Both the position numbers and the translations under genes were made by a program. The notes beneath the pieces were generated by a model. That model made no database searches. It saw only the letters and a program-made list of their open reading frames with translations, and was not told where the DNA came from. DNA of 55,779 nucleotides from VRUE01 sp963748075 (GTDB lineage Bacteria > Actinomycetota > Thermoleophilia > Solirubrobacterales > 70-9): assembly GCA_963748075.1 (NCBI GenBank), contig CAVVHQ010000046.1, positions 1 through 55,779 of the forward strand. The letters are read 5' to 3'. Positions 24,743-33,039 of the stretch are shown here, piece after piece. The stretch's first letter is position 1; each line of letters starts with the position of its first letter.

Positions 24743-24901
24743 GGGTCATTCGGAAATCCCCCGTGTGCGGCTGGCGAGCGCCGGACCAAGCGGGGCAAGG
24801 ACGCAGGGAGGCCGAATAGCAGCGCTATTCGGCCGACTGAGGACGCCGCACCGCGCCGGTCCGCCGCCGCCAGGCGTGCGCGGGGGGTTTGCGAATGACC
24901 C
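24743..24901. repeat. Family 1 inverted-repeat element, copy C
   Basis: The 159-bp element has long imperfect ends (GGGTCATTCG at 24743 against CGAATGACCC at 24892-24901, continuing inward). Inside are GGACCAAGCGGGGCAAGG, ACGCAGGGAG, a perfect 11-bp hairpin (24810-24834, GGCCGAATAGC arm), then CGACTGAGGACGCCG and GCGCCGGTCC. It shares 14-15 base blocks with copies B and D while the outer and inner stems are different in sequence. It fills the gap between the roadblock gene and the next small gene. Confidence 0.85.
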
Positions 24902-25119
24902 TTAAGCCGCACCGCGTCCTGCTCGACCGCGTCTCCGGCTACGCCGACGAGGCCGCCGCCTACATGCGCCGCCGCCGTGCCCTGCGGCGGCCCTTCGCCC
25001 GCCTCTACTACCGCGGCGGCCGGGCCGAGGACCACGCCGTCGACTCGCTGGTCGGCGGCGAGCTGTTCGTCGCCGCCGGCCGGCTGATCGAGGTCGCCGG
25101 GAAGCGATCGAAGTCGTGA
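24895..25119 (+). CDS. Small basic hypothetical protein upstream of tldD
   Basis: The 74-residue frame (MTLKPHRVLLDRVSGYADEA start) is rich in Arg and Ala, with RRRRALRRPFARLYYRGG in the middle, and has no recognised domain. ATG at 24895 lies within the right end of a family 1 repeat; a TTG at 24889 is an alternative. The stop overlaps the tldD GTG (GTGA), which suggests coupling to tldD. No family is recognised and the gene call itself is moderate. Confidence 0.45.
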   Translation: MTLKPHRVLLDRVSGYADEAAAYMRRRRALRRPFARLYYRGGRAEDHAVDSLVGGELFVAAGRLIEVAGKRSKS

Positions 25120-26510
25120 GCGGGCCCGAGGGGCTGCTCGACCCCGCCGTCGCCGAGCCCGTCCTCGCCCGCGCTCTGGCGTCCGGCGGCGAGTTCGCCG
25201 AGCTGTTCGCCGAACGGCGCAGCGGTATGAGCCTGGCGATCGACGAGTCGCGGATCGAGTCGGTGCAGTCCGGTGGCGAGCAGGGAGCGGGGGTGCGGGT
25301 CCTCAGCGGCGGCACCACCTACTTTGCCCACGTCGACGGCCTCGACCCCGCCGACCTCGAGCGCGCCGCGTCCGAGGCGGCGGCGGCGCTGCGCGGCGAA
25401 CGGGCCGAGCCTCGGCCGCTGCGGGCCGTCGCGACCAGCCCGGGGCCGATCGAGCAGCCGCCGGAGGAGGTGCCGGCCGAGCGCAAGGCGGCGCTGCTGC
25501 GTGAGCTGGACGAGCGCGGCCGGGCGGCCGGCGGCGAGGTCGCGCAGCTGCGCGCCTCCTACGCCGAGGCCCGCCGCCGGGTTGCGGTGGCCAATTCCGA
25601 CGGCCTGCTGACCGGCGACGATCGCACCCGCACGAGGATCGGCGCGCAGGCGGTCGCCCGTCGCGGCGAGCGGGTCGAGACCGGCGCCGAGACGCTGGGG
25701 GGCTCTCGCGGCTTCGAGCTGCTCGAGGACGACCCGGCGGAGATCGCGGCAAGCGCCGCCGGCAAGGCCCTCGCCCTGCTCGACGCCGACGCCGCGCCGG
25801 CCGGTTCGATGCCGGTCGTGGTCGGCGGCGGCTTCGGTGGCGTCCTCTTCCACGAGATGACCGGGCACGGCCTCGAGGCCGACCACGTGCAGAAGGGGGC
25901 GAGCGTCTACGCGGGCAAGCTCGGCGAGCGGGTCGCCCGGCCGCTGCTCACCGCCTATGACGACGGCCGCCTGCCAGGCGAGTGGGGAAGCGACGCGATC
26001 GACGACGAGGGGACGCCGACCCAGAGGACGCGGGTGATCGAGGACGGTCGCCTCGTCTCCTTCCTCTACGACCGCTTGCGAGCAGAGCACGACGGCGTCG
26101 CCTCGACCGGCAACGGCCGTCGCGAGAGCTTCCGGCACCTGCCGATCCCGCGGATGACCAACACCTACATCGCCCCCGGCGAGGTCGAGCCGGAGGCGAT
26201 CGCCGCCGAGGTCGACAAGGGCTTCTACGCCGCCTCCTTCGCCGGCGGCCAGGTCGACCCGGCAACCGGCGACTTCGTCTTCGGGGTCAGCGAGGGCTAC
26301 CTGATCGAGGGCGGCAAGGTGACCAGGCCCTGCCGCGGCGCGACGCTGATCGGCAACTGCCTCGAGGCGCTGGCGGCGATCGACGCGGTCGGCAGCGACT
26401 TCCGGATGAAGACGGGGATGTGCGGCAAGAGCGGCCAGAAAGTGCCGGTCGGAACCGGTCAGGGGCACGTCCGGATCGCCGCGCTGACGGTCGGGGGCAC
26501 CGCGCTGTGA
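25116..26510 (+). CDS. tldD: TldD-family metalloprotease subunit
   Basis: The 464-residue protein carries HEMTGHGLEADHVQKG near residues 246-261, the HExxxH zinc motif of TldD, preceded by VVVGGGFGGVLF. TldD works with TldE (PmbA) as a heterodimeric protease that trims small peptides such as microcin B17 and is found in many actinobacteria without known substrates. The partner gene follows directly. GTG at 25116 overlaps the stop of the small gene upstream. No peptide-antibiotic precursor is recognisable nearby. Confidence 0.9.
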   Translation: MSGPEGLLDPAVAEPVLARALASGGEFAELFAERRSGMSLAIDESRIESVQSGGEQGAGVRVLSGGTTYFAHVDGLDPADLERAASEAAAALRGERAEPRPLRAVATSPGPIEQPPEEVPAERKAALLRELDERGRAAGGEVAQLRASYAEARRRVAVANSDGLLTGDDRTRTRIGAQAVARRGERVETGAETLGGSRGFELLEDDPAEIAASAAGKALALLDADAAPAGSMPVVVGGGFGGVLFHEMTGHGLEADHVQKGASVYAGKLGERVARPLLTAYDDGRLPGEWGSDAIDDEGTPTQRTRVIEDGRLVSFLYDRLRAEHDGVASTGNGRRESFRHLPIPRMTNTYIAPGEVEPEAIAAEVDKGFYAASFAGGQVDPATGDFVFGVSEGYLIEGGKVTRPCRGATLIGNCLEALAAIDAVGSDFRMKTGMCGKSGQKVPVGTGQGHVRIAALTVGGTAL

Positions 26511-26521
26511 GTGGAGCATTC

Positions 26522-27883
26522 ATGCAAGCCACCATTGACCAGGATTTCGCCGCTGGCGCAGTGGAGGTCGCCTTGCAGGCCGGGGCTGCCGACGCCGAGG
26601 CCTACGCCTCGGAGACGACCCGGCGCGAGGCCCGCGCTCACGGCGGCGGGGTCGAGAGCCTCACCACGGCGACCCAGCGGGGGGTGGGTGTGCGCGCCTG
26701 GATCGGCGGCCGGGTCGGCTTCGGCTTCGGCACGGACCTCTCTGCGGAGGGCGTGGCGGCGATCGCCGCCACGGCCGTAGGGGGCGCCCGGGTCGCCGAC
26801 GAGGACGAGTTTGCCGCTCCGCCACCGGGCGGTGGCGGGGCGCCGGCGCTCGCCGGGCTGAGCGACCCGTCGCTGGGCGGGTGGCCGACCGCGCGCGCCG
26901 CCGAGCTGGCGGTCGCGGTCGAGCGCGCCGCGCTGGGCGCGGACCGGCGCGTGGTCGGGGTCGAGCAGGCGGTCTACGCCGACCGCGCCGAGCGGGTTGC
27001 GATCGCCTCCTCGAGCGGCGCCGGGGGCGAGTACGAGACCTCGAGCTGCTACGCCTACGCCCTGGCGCTGGCCGAGGGCGAAACGGGCCGCGAGACCGGG
27101 CTGGGCTTCGACCTGGGGCGGGGGCCGCTGGGGCTCGACCCCGATGCGATCGGGGCGGAGGCGGCCCGCCGGGCGACCGAGATGATCGGCTCGCGCAAGC
27201 CCGAGTCGCGCAGCTGCCCGGTTGTCCTCGACCCGACCGTCGCCGCCGCCTTCGTCGGCCTGCTCGGCGGGGCGCTGGGGGCCGACGCCGTGCAGCGCGG
27301 CCGCTCGCCGCTCGCCGGGCGGCTCGGCGAGGAGGTCGCCGGCGAGGCCTTCGTCCTGCGCGACGACGGGCTCGAGCCGGAGGGCTTCGCCGCGGCGCCG
27401 ATCGACGCCGAGGGGACGCCGCGGCGGCGCACCCCGCTGATCGAGGGCGGCAAGCTGCGGACCTACCTCTACGACGCTTATACGGGCCGCCGCGGCGAAG
27501 CCCCCTCGACCGGCAACGCGGGCCGCTCCGGCTACCGCTCGCCACCCGCGGTCGCCGCCTCGAACCTGGTCGTCAGCCCGGGCTCGGCCGGCTTCGAGCA
27601 GCTGCTGCGTGAGGCGGGAGACGGGGTCCTGGTCAACGACGTCGCCGGCCTGCACTCGGGCGTCAACCCGGTCTCCGGCGTCTTCTCGGTCGGCGCCACC
27701 GGGCTGGCGATCCGCGACGGCGAGACCGCCGAGCCGCTGCGCGAGTTCACGATCGCCAGCGACCTGGTCTCGATGCTGCGCGCCGTGCGGGCGGCCGGCG
27801 CGACGCCCCGATGGGTTCCCTTCGGCGGCTCGGTCAGCGCTCCGCCGCTGCTGGTCGGCGAGATGACGGTCGGCGGCTCCTAG
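26522..27883 (+). CDS. TldE/PmbA-family partner protein
   Basis: The 453-residue protein has the TldD/PmbA fold (EVALQAGAADAEAYASETTRRE at the N-terminus; DGVLVNDVAGLHSGVNPVSG near the C-terminus) but no HExxxH, as expected for the TldE subunit. It would supply substrate-binding surface to TldD. ATG at 26522 has GTGGAG 5 nt upstream; a GTG at 26507 that overlaps the tldD stop would add five residues. The same-frame extension further upstream lies inside tldD and is not coding. Confidence 0.85.
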   Translation: MQATIDQDFAAGAVEVALQAGAADAEAYASETTRREARAHGGGVESLTTATQRGVGVRAWIGGRVGFGFGTDLSAEGVAAIAATAVGGARVADEDEFAAPPPGGGGAPALAGLSDPSLGGWPTARAAELAVAVERAALGADRRVVGVEQAVYADRAERVAIASSSGAGGEYETSSCYAYALALAEGETGRETGLGFDLGRGPLGLDPDAIGAEAARRATEMIGSRKPESRSCPVVLDPTVAAAFVGLLGGALGADAVQRGRSPLAGRLGEEVAGEAFVLRDDGLEPEGFAAAPIDAEGTPRRRTPLIEGGKLRTYLYDAYTGRRGEAPSTGNAGRSGYRSPPAVAASNLVVSPGSAGFEQLLREAGDGVLVNDVAGLHSGVNPVSGVFSVGATGLAIRDGETAEPLREFTIASDLVSMLRAVRAAGATPRWVPFGGSVSAPPLLVGEMTVGGS

Positions 27884-27978
27884 CGCTCCTTGCGACTTCC
27901 GCCGCCGGCAGGCGCGCCTTACGCCCGCGCGCGCTGTTAGATTGCCGCCGACCTCAACGACGACGGAGGAGCATCGAC

Positions 27979-28257
27979 GTGACCAAGGCTGAGTTTCTGG
28001 ACCAACTGGCAGCTGACGAGCGGGTGGGCAGCAAGAAGGCCGCGAGCGACGCGGTCGACGCCGTGCTCGACGCGATCACCGACACGCTGAGCGGCGGAGG
28101 TGAGGTCAGCTTCACCGGCTTCGGCAAGTTCCACGTCGCCGAGCGCGGTCCCCGCCAGGGCGTCAACCCGCGCACCGGCGAGCGAATCACCATCCCGGGC
28201 GGCAAGGTCCCCCGCTTCTCCGCCGGCTCGGCGCTGAAGGCCAAGGTCAAGGGCTGA
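27979..28257 (+). CDS. HU-family DNA-binding protein
   Basis: The 92-residue protein has the full HU/IHF pattern: TKAEFLDQLA at the start, DAVLDAITDTLSGGGEVSFTGFGKFHV, then the DNA-gripping arm RQGVNPRTGERITIPGGKVPRF and SAGSALKAKVKG. HU compacts and bends DNA. There is no lysine-rich C-terminal tail of the mycobacterial HupB type. GTG at 27979 has GGAGGAG 8 nt upstream, which decides the start against longer in-frame options. The stop overlaps the pyrF start region. Confidence 0.93.
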   Translation: MTKAEFLDQLAADERVGSKKAASDAVDAVLDAITDTLSGGGEVSFTGFGKFHVAERGPRQGVNPRTGERITIPGGKVPRFSAGSALKAKVKG

Positions 28258-29144
28258 CAGCGCGCCCCTTCGCGGACCGGCTGGCGGCGCTCGTCGAGGA
28301 GCGCCACAGCCAGGTCTGCCTCGGCCTCGACCCGGACCCCGCCGGACTCCCCGACGATCTCGACCCGGCCGGGGCCGCCGCGTCGCCCGCCGAGCGAGCC
28401 GCCGCCGCGGTCGCTGCGCACTGCCGGCGGCTGATCGAGCTGGCCGGTCCCGCCTGCGTCGCGGTCAAGCTGCAACTCGCCTGCTTCGAGCGGCTCGGCG
28501 CGCCCGGCTGGGCGGCGCTCGCCGAGGTGCGCGCCGCGGCCGCCGAGGCCGGGCTGCTGACGATCGCCGACGGCAAGCGCGGCGACGTGCCGGTCACGGC
28601 CACCGCCTACGGGCAGGCGCTGGTCGGCGAGACGCCGACCCCCTGGGGCCCGGTCGCCGGGCTGGGAGCCGACGCCTTCACCGCCAACCCGCTGCTCGGC
28701 CTCGACGCGCTGGAGCCGCTGCTGGCCGCCGCCGAGGCCGCCGGGGCGGCGGTCTTCGCCCTGGTCCGCACCAGCAACCCCGGCGCCGTCGACGTCGAGG
28801 ACCTGCCGGCCCCCGAGCGGCCGCTCCACGAGCGGCTCGCGGCTTTGGTCGACGGACTCGCCGACCGCCTCGCCGGGGAGGCCGGCCTGAGCGGCATGGG
28901 GGCGGTGGTCGGCGCCACCGAGCCGCAGCGCATCGCTCGGCTGCGGGAGCTGATGCCGCGCTCGATCTTCCTGATCCCCGGGGTCGGCGCCCAGGGGGGA
29001 CGTCCGGAGTCGCTCGGTGCCGCCTTCGCCCCCGGCGCCGCCGCGGGCTTGGTCGCGGCCTCGCGCGGCATCGCTGCGGACCCCGATCCGGCCGCCGCCG
29101 CGGAGCGCCTCCGCGCCGCCGTCTGGGACGTTTCGGCCGCGTGA
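28254..29144 (+). CDS. pyrF: Orotidine 5'-phosphate decarboxylase PyrF (type 2), CTG start
   Basis: The frame encodes 296 residues: VCLGLDPDP near residue 25, TIADGKRGDVPVTATAYG with the catalytic Lys-Asp pair, GADAFTANPLLGLDALEPLL, and FLIPGVGAQGG at the phosphate end. This is the type 2 enzyme that makes UMP. The frame has no ATG, GTG or TTG between the HU stop and the essential first motif; the first GTG (28527) would cut away a third of the protein. CTG at 28254 overlaps the HU stop (CTGA), matching the ATGA/GTGA overlaps elsewhere here, so a CTG start is the best reading. Confidence 0.85.
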   Translation: MTARPFADRLAALVEERHSQVCLGLDPDPAGLPDDLDPAGAAASPAERAAAAVAAHCRRLIELAGPACVAVKLQLACFERLGAPGWAALAEVRAAAAEAGLLTIADGKRGDVPVTATAYGQALVGETPTPWGPVAGLGADAFTANPLLGLDALEPLLAAAEAAGAAVFALVRTSNPGAVDVEDLPAPERPLHERLAALVDGLADRLAGEAGLSGMGAVVGATEPQRIARLRELMPRSIFLIPGVGAQGGRPESLGAAFAPGAAAGLVAASRGIAADPDPAAAAERLRAAVWDVSAA

Positions 29145-29202
29145 GAACGAGCTGAGCGACTGTACGATCCTGCGGGCGCAAACCGATCGCCGCGCCCGAA
29201 TT

Positions 29203-29532
29203 ATGAACCAGCGCTCCTCAGCTCCCGCCCGGGCCCTTGCCGCGACGGCCCTGGTCTGCGGCTTCCTCGTCGTGATCGTCATCGTCGCGACCTCGCTGGG
29301 CGGCGGCGGGGACGGTGGAAGCTCCGGCGGGGGGAGGAGCGGCGGGGCGGCGACGACGCGCAGCGAAGGCAGCGGCAAGCGCCAGGCGCCCAAGACCTAC
29401 GTGGTCCAGAGCGGCGACACTCTGTCCTCGATCGCCCGCGAGACCGGGGTCTCGGTGGCTCGCATCGTGGCGCTGAACCCCGGCGTCGATCCGCAGATCC
29501 TCATCTCGGGCGAAAAGCTGAAGCTGCGGTGA
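29203..29532 (+). CDS. Membrane-anchored LysM protein
   Basis: The 109-residue protein has one N-terminal membrane helix (about residues 12-31), a Gly/Ser-rich linker (about 32-60) and a single C-terminal LysM domain (YVVQSGDTLSSIARETGVSV...LISGEKLKLR, about 66-109) that binds peptidoglycan. ATG at 29203 starts just before the helix. It overlaps the start of the D,D-carboxypeptidase gene by 4 bp (GTGA), supporting a joint role at the cell wall. Confidence 0.85.
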   Translation: MNQRSSAPARALAATALVCGFLVVIVIVATSLGGGGDGGSSGGGRSGGAATTRSEGSGKRQAPKTYVVQSGDTLSSIARETGVSVARIVALNPGVDPQILISGEKLKLR

Positions 29533-30719
29533 GGGCGCTGCGGCTTTTCGCAGCGCTGCTTGTCGTCCTGTTCGGGGCGGCCCTGGCGGCGTCCGCCGCG
29601 CCCGCCGCCCAACGCCCCGACCTCGACGCCCGCGCCTGGGCGCTGATCGACGCCCGCAGCGGCGATGTGCTCGTCTCCCACGCCGCCTCCAGCCACCTCC
29701 CCGTCGCCAGCACGACCAAGCTGATGACCGCTTACGTGGCGCTGAAAGAGCTGCCGCTGGGCAAGGTCGTCCACGCCGCTCCCTACGCGTCGACCTACGG
29801 CGAGTCGCTGCTCAACCTCCGCCCCGGCCAGGCGGTCAGCGTTCGCGACCTGCTCTACGGGCTGATCCTGCGCAGCGGCAACGACGCCGCCTACGACCTC
29901 GCCCGCGCCGCCGCCGGCTCGGAGCGGCGCTTCGTCCGCCAGATGAACCGCCGCGCGGCAGCGATCGGCCTCGCCGACACCCACTACGCGAACCCGATCG
30001 GCCTCGACCAGCGCGGCAACCACTCCAGCGCCTACGACCTTGCCGCGCTGACCCGGCGCCTGCTGCGGATCCCGGTCTTCGCCAGGATCGCCGCCTCGCG
30101 CCGGGCCGTTCTGCGCAGCGTTCGCCCGCGGCGGCGGATCGAGTCGATCAACGAGCTGCTGGAGATGGCGCCCTGGGTGAACGGCGTCAAGACCGGGCAC
30201 ACCTTCGGCGCCCGCTACGTCCTGGTCGGCTCGGGCCGCCGCAAGGGCGTCGAGCTGATCGCCGCGGTGATCGGAGCGGAAACCGACGAAGATCGCTACG
30301 AGGACGCTTTGCAACTGCTCGAATACGGCTTCTCCACGTACCGCAGGCGGGTCCCGGTCCGCGCTGGGCAGGTGCTGGCCCGGCCCTCGATCCGCTACCG
30401 GGGCGGCAGGCTGCCGCTGCGCGCGCCCCGCCGGGTCGCGGTCGGGGTGCGCCGCGGCCAGCGGCCGAGCGTCGCGGTTCGGGCGCCGAGCGAGGTCGAG
30501 GGGCCGATCCGGCGCGGCGCCCCGCTCGGGCAGGCGATCGTCCGGGTCGGCGGCCGGCGGGTGGCGGCGCTGCCGCTGCGCGCTGGCCGCGCCGTGGCGA
30601 AGGCAAGCGCCCTCGACCGGGCCCGCAGCCTCGCCGAAGCCAACCTGGGGTGGATCGCGCTCGGCCTGTTCGGGATACTGGTTGGCGTGGCTATGGCAGC
30701 GAGGCGGAGATTCCGATGA
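29529..30719 (+). CDS. D-alanyl-D-alanine carboxypeptidase (S11 family)
   Basis: The 396-residue protein has a signal peptide (about residues 1-25), the serine beta-lactamase-like site Ser61-Thr-Thr-Lys64, Ser116-Gly-Asn118 and Lys221-Thr-Gly223, and a C-terminal membrane helix (about 370-388) followed by RRRFR. It removes the terminal D-alanine from peptidoglycan stem peptides and is held at the outer face of the membrane. GTG at 29529 overlaps the LysM gene. The end overlaps the kinase gene downstream (ATGA). Confidence 0.92.
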   Translation: MRALRLFAALLVVLFGAALAASAAPAAQRPDLDARAWALIDARSGDVLVSHAASSHLPVASTTKLMTAYVALKELPLGKVVHAAPYASTYGESLLNLRPGQAVSVRDLLYGLILRSGNDAAYDLARAAAGSERRFVRQMNRRAAAIGLADTHYANPIGLDQRGNHSSAYDLAALTRRLLRIPVFARIAASRRAVLRSVRPRRRIESINELLEMAPWVNGVKTGHTFGARYVLVGSGRRKGVELIAAVIGAETDEDRYEDALQLLEYGFSTYRRRVPVRAGQVLARPSIRYRGGRLPLRAPRRVAVGVRRGQRPSVAVRAPSEVEGPIRRGAPLGQAIVRVGGRRVAALPLRAGRAVAKASALDRARSLAEANLGWIALGLFGILVGVAMAARRRFR

Positions 30720-31672
30720 TCCTCACGGTCACCCTCAACGCGGCGATCGACCGTACGGTTGCGGTCCCCAACTTCCGTCTCGGCCGCCGCCATCGGGCGG
30801 TGGAGAGCCGCACGGTGGCGGGCGGCAAGGGGATCAACGTCGCCCGCGCCCTGCGCCTGCTCGGCCGCCCGGTGATCGCCGCCGGCTTCGCCGGCGGGCC
30901 CACCGGCAGCAGGGTGCTCGAGCAGTTGCGCCGCGAGTCGATCCTCACCGACTTCACTTGGATCGCCGGCGAGACGCGTATCAACATGGCGGTGGTGGAC
31001 CCCACCTCAGGCGAGCAGACCGAGATCAACGAGCGCGGCCCCGCGGTCAGCCCCGAGGAGGTGGAGCGATTCGTCGAACGGCTGCGCTACCTGGCCGACG
31101 GGGCAAGGATCTGCGTGCTCGCGGGGTCGCTGCCGCCGGGCGCCGGCGAGGACTTCTACGCACGCCTGGTCGGTGACCTGCGCGGCAGCGGGATGACGAC
31201 GATCCTCGACTCCGAGGGCGAGCCGATGCTGGCCGGCCTGCGCGCCGGCGCCTCGGTCGTCACCCCCAACGAGCGCGAGGCCGAGGAGCTGGTCGGCCAG
31301 GAGTTCGCCGACGGCGACGATCTCGCGCACGGGCTCGGCGAGCTGGTCCGGCTGGGCGCCGGCGAAGCGGCGATCACCCGGCCCGACGGCTGCGTCGCGG
31401 TGGTCGGCGCGGGCGCCGAGCGTCGCATCGTCGAGGTCCGCACCCGCCCGCTGGAGGCGGTTTCGACGGTCGGCTCGGGAGACGCCTTCCTGGCCGGCTA
31501 CGCCGCCGCGCTCTACGACGGCCGCGAGCCGGAGGAGTGTCTCGCCTACGGGGTTGCCTGCGGCGCCGAGTCGACCCAGCACTTTGGGGCCGGCACCGTC
31601 GAGCGCCGCGGCGTCGAGCGGCTGCTCGGCGAGGTCGAGGTGCGCGATCTGGAGGTCCACGCGGAAGTGTAG
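30716..31672 (+). CDS. PfkB-family hexose kinase (1-phosphofructokinase-like)
   Basis: The 318-residue protein begins MILTVTLNAAIDRT, typical of the FruK/LacC branch of PfkB kinases, and has GGKGINVARALRLLG and the catalytic GSGDAFLAGYAAAL near residue 256. It would phosphorylate fructose 1-phosphate, tagatose 6-phosphate or fructose 6-phosphate; no PTS fructose gene is present to settle this. ATG at 30716 overlaps the carboxypeptidase stop; the in-frame extension upstream lies inside that gene. Confidence 0.85.
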   Translation: MILTVTLNAAIDRTVAVPNFRLGRRHRAVESRTVAGGKGINVARALRLLGRPVIAAGFAGGPTGSRVLEQLRRESILTDFTWIAGETRINMAVVDPTSGEQTEINERGPAVSPEEVERFVERLRYLADGARICVLAGSLPPGAGEDFYARLVGDLRGSGMTTILDSEGEPMLAGLRAGASVVTPNEREAEELVGQEFADGDDLAHGLGELVRLGAGEAAITRPDGCVAVVGAGAERRIVEVRTRPLEAVSTVGSGDAFLAGYAAALYDGREPEECLAYGVACGAESTQHFGAGTVERRGVERLLGEVEVRDLEVHAEV

Positions 31673-31712
31673 GCTGACTGTTTCAAGCCATCAGCTTCCC
31701 TGGAGGATCGAT

Positions 31713-32918
31713 TTGGAGATTGACATCGGTCGCGGCAAGAAGGGGAGGCGCGCCTACGGATTCGACGACATCGCGATCGTCCCGTCGCGCCGGACCCGCG
31801 ATCCCGACGACATAGAAATCAGCTGGACCCTCGGCCCCTACCGCTTCGAGCTGCCGCTCGTCGCCGCGGCGATGGACGGCGTGGTCAGCCCCGACACCGC
31901 GGTTCTCGTCAATCGGCTCGGCGGCCTCGGGGTGCTCAACCTGGAGGGGATTTGGACGCGCTTCGAGGACGCCGAGGAGCAGCTCGAGAGGATCGCCGCC
32001 GCGCCCAGGCACCTGGCGACCCGGGTCATGCAGGAGGTCTACGCCGAGCCGGTCAAGCCGGAGCTGATCGGGCGGCGGATCGCCGAGATCAAGGAGCGCG
32101 GCGCCGTTGCCTGCGGCTCGCTGACCCCGCAGAGGGTGCGCGAGCACTACGAGATCGCGGTCGAGGCGGGGATCGACATCCTCGTCATCCAGGGCACGGT
32201 GATCTCCGCCGAACACGTCTCGACCACGGTCGAGCCGCTCAACCTGAAGGAGTTCATCGCCGAAGTGCCGGTACCCACCGTGGTCGGCGGCTGTGCCTCC
32301 TACTCGACCGGGCTGCACCTGATGCGGACCGGCGCGGTCGGCGTCCTGGTCGGGGTCGGCCCCGGCGCCGCCTGCACGACCCGCGGCGTGCTCGGGATCG
32401 GCGTCCCGCAGGCGACCGCGATCGCCGACGTCGCTGCGGCCCGCGCCCAGCACATGCTGGAGACCGGCGACTACGTCAACGTGATCGCCGACGGCGGCAT
32501 GCGCACGGGCGGCGACGTCTCCAAGGCGATCGCCGTCGGCGCCGACGCCGTGATGGTCGGCTCGCCGCTGGCCCGCGCCGAGGAGGCGCCCGGTCGCGGC
32601 TTCCACTGGGGGATGGCGACCTTCCACCCCTCGCTGCCGCGCGGCACCCGGGTCTCGACCAGGCAGGACGGGACGATGGAGGAGATCCTGCTCGGCCCGG
32701 CCCAGGAGAACGACGGCACCTTCAACCTGATGGGGGCGCTGCGGACCTCGATGGCGACCTGCGGCTACGAGGACATCCGCTCCTTCCAGCGGGCCGAGGT
32801 GATGGTTGCGCCGGCGCTGCAGAGCGAGGGCAAGAAGCTGCAGAACGAACAGTCGGTCGGGATGGGGTCGAACGGCAGGGCTGCCGTGTCCGCGGGGGTG
32901 GCTGTATCGGATGACTGA
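31713..32918 (+). CDS. guaB3: GuaB3-family IMP dehydrogenase-related protein
   Basis: The 401-residue protein is a TIM-barrel IMPDH-family enzyme without the CBS pair of classical GuaB. It has the catalytic-loop motif GPGAACTTRGVLGIG with the active cysteine, and ADGGMRTGGDVSKAIAVGADAVMVGSPLA for phosphate binding. IMPDH oxidises IMP to XMP; the GuaB3 branch is common in actinobacteria and its exact activity is less well known. TTG at 31713 has TGGAGG just upstream. guaA follows after 121 bp, separated by a family 2 repeat. Confidence 0.87.
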   Translation: MEIDIGRGKKGRRAYGFDDIAIVPSRRTRDPDDIEISWTLGPYRFELPLVAAAMDGVVSPDTAVLVNRLGGLGVLNLEGIWTRFEDAEEQLERIAAAPRHLATRVMQEVYAEPVKPELIGRRIAEIKERGAVACGSLTPQRVREHYEIAVEAGIDILVIQGTVISAEHVSTTVEPLNLKEFIAEVPVPTVVGGCASYSTGLHLMRTGAVGVLVGVGPGAACTTRGVLGIGVPQATAIADVAAARAQHMLETGDYVNVIADGGMRTGGDVSKAIAVGADAVMVGSPLARAEEAPGRGFHWGMATFHPSLPRGTRVSTRQDGTMEEILLGPAQENDGTFNLMGALRTSMATCGYEDIRSFQRAEVMVAPALQSEGKKLQNEQSVGMGSNGRAAVSAGVAVSDD

Positions 32919-32936
32919 TGCCCGCGGGGTTGGTGG

Positions 32937-33030
32937 GCCGGCGGGTCCTGTCGCCGCAGGGGACCCACCACCCCCTGCGGTAGCTAAAGCTTCCTCGGGG
33001 GTGGTCCCCCCTGCGACGCCACCCGCCGGC
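32937..33030. repeat. Family 2 inverted-repeat element, copy 1 (guaB3-guaA gap)
   Basis: The 94-bp element fills most of the guaB3-guaA gap. The ends GCCGGCGGGT and ACCCGCCGGC are exact complements. Just inside, CCTGTCGC on the left faces GCGACGCC on the right, giving the CCTG/GGCG mismatch found in all three copies. The interior has a further stem (GCAGGGG... against ...CCCCCTGC). Confidence 0.8.
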
Positions 33031-33039
33031 AGCAACGCT

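Noticed and set aside
32806..33039. Extension of guaA upstream through the family 2 repeat, as a 588-residue protein.
   Set aside because: The extra residues overlap the guaB3 end and have no resemblance to GMP synthase; GTG at 33040 directly precedes the first conserved strand.
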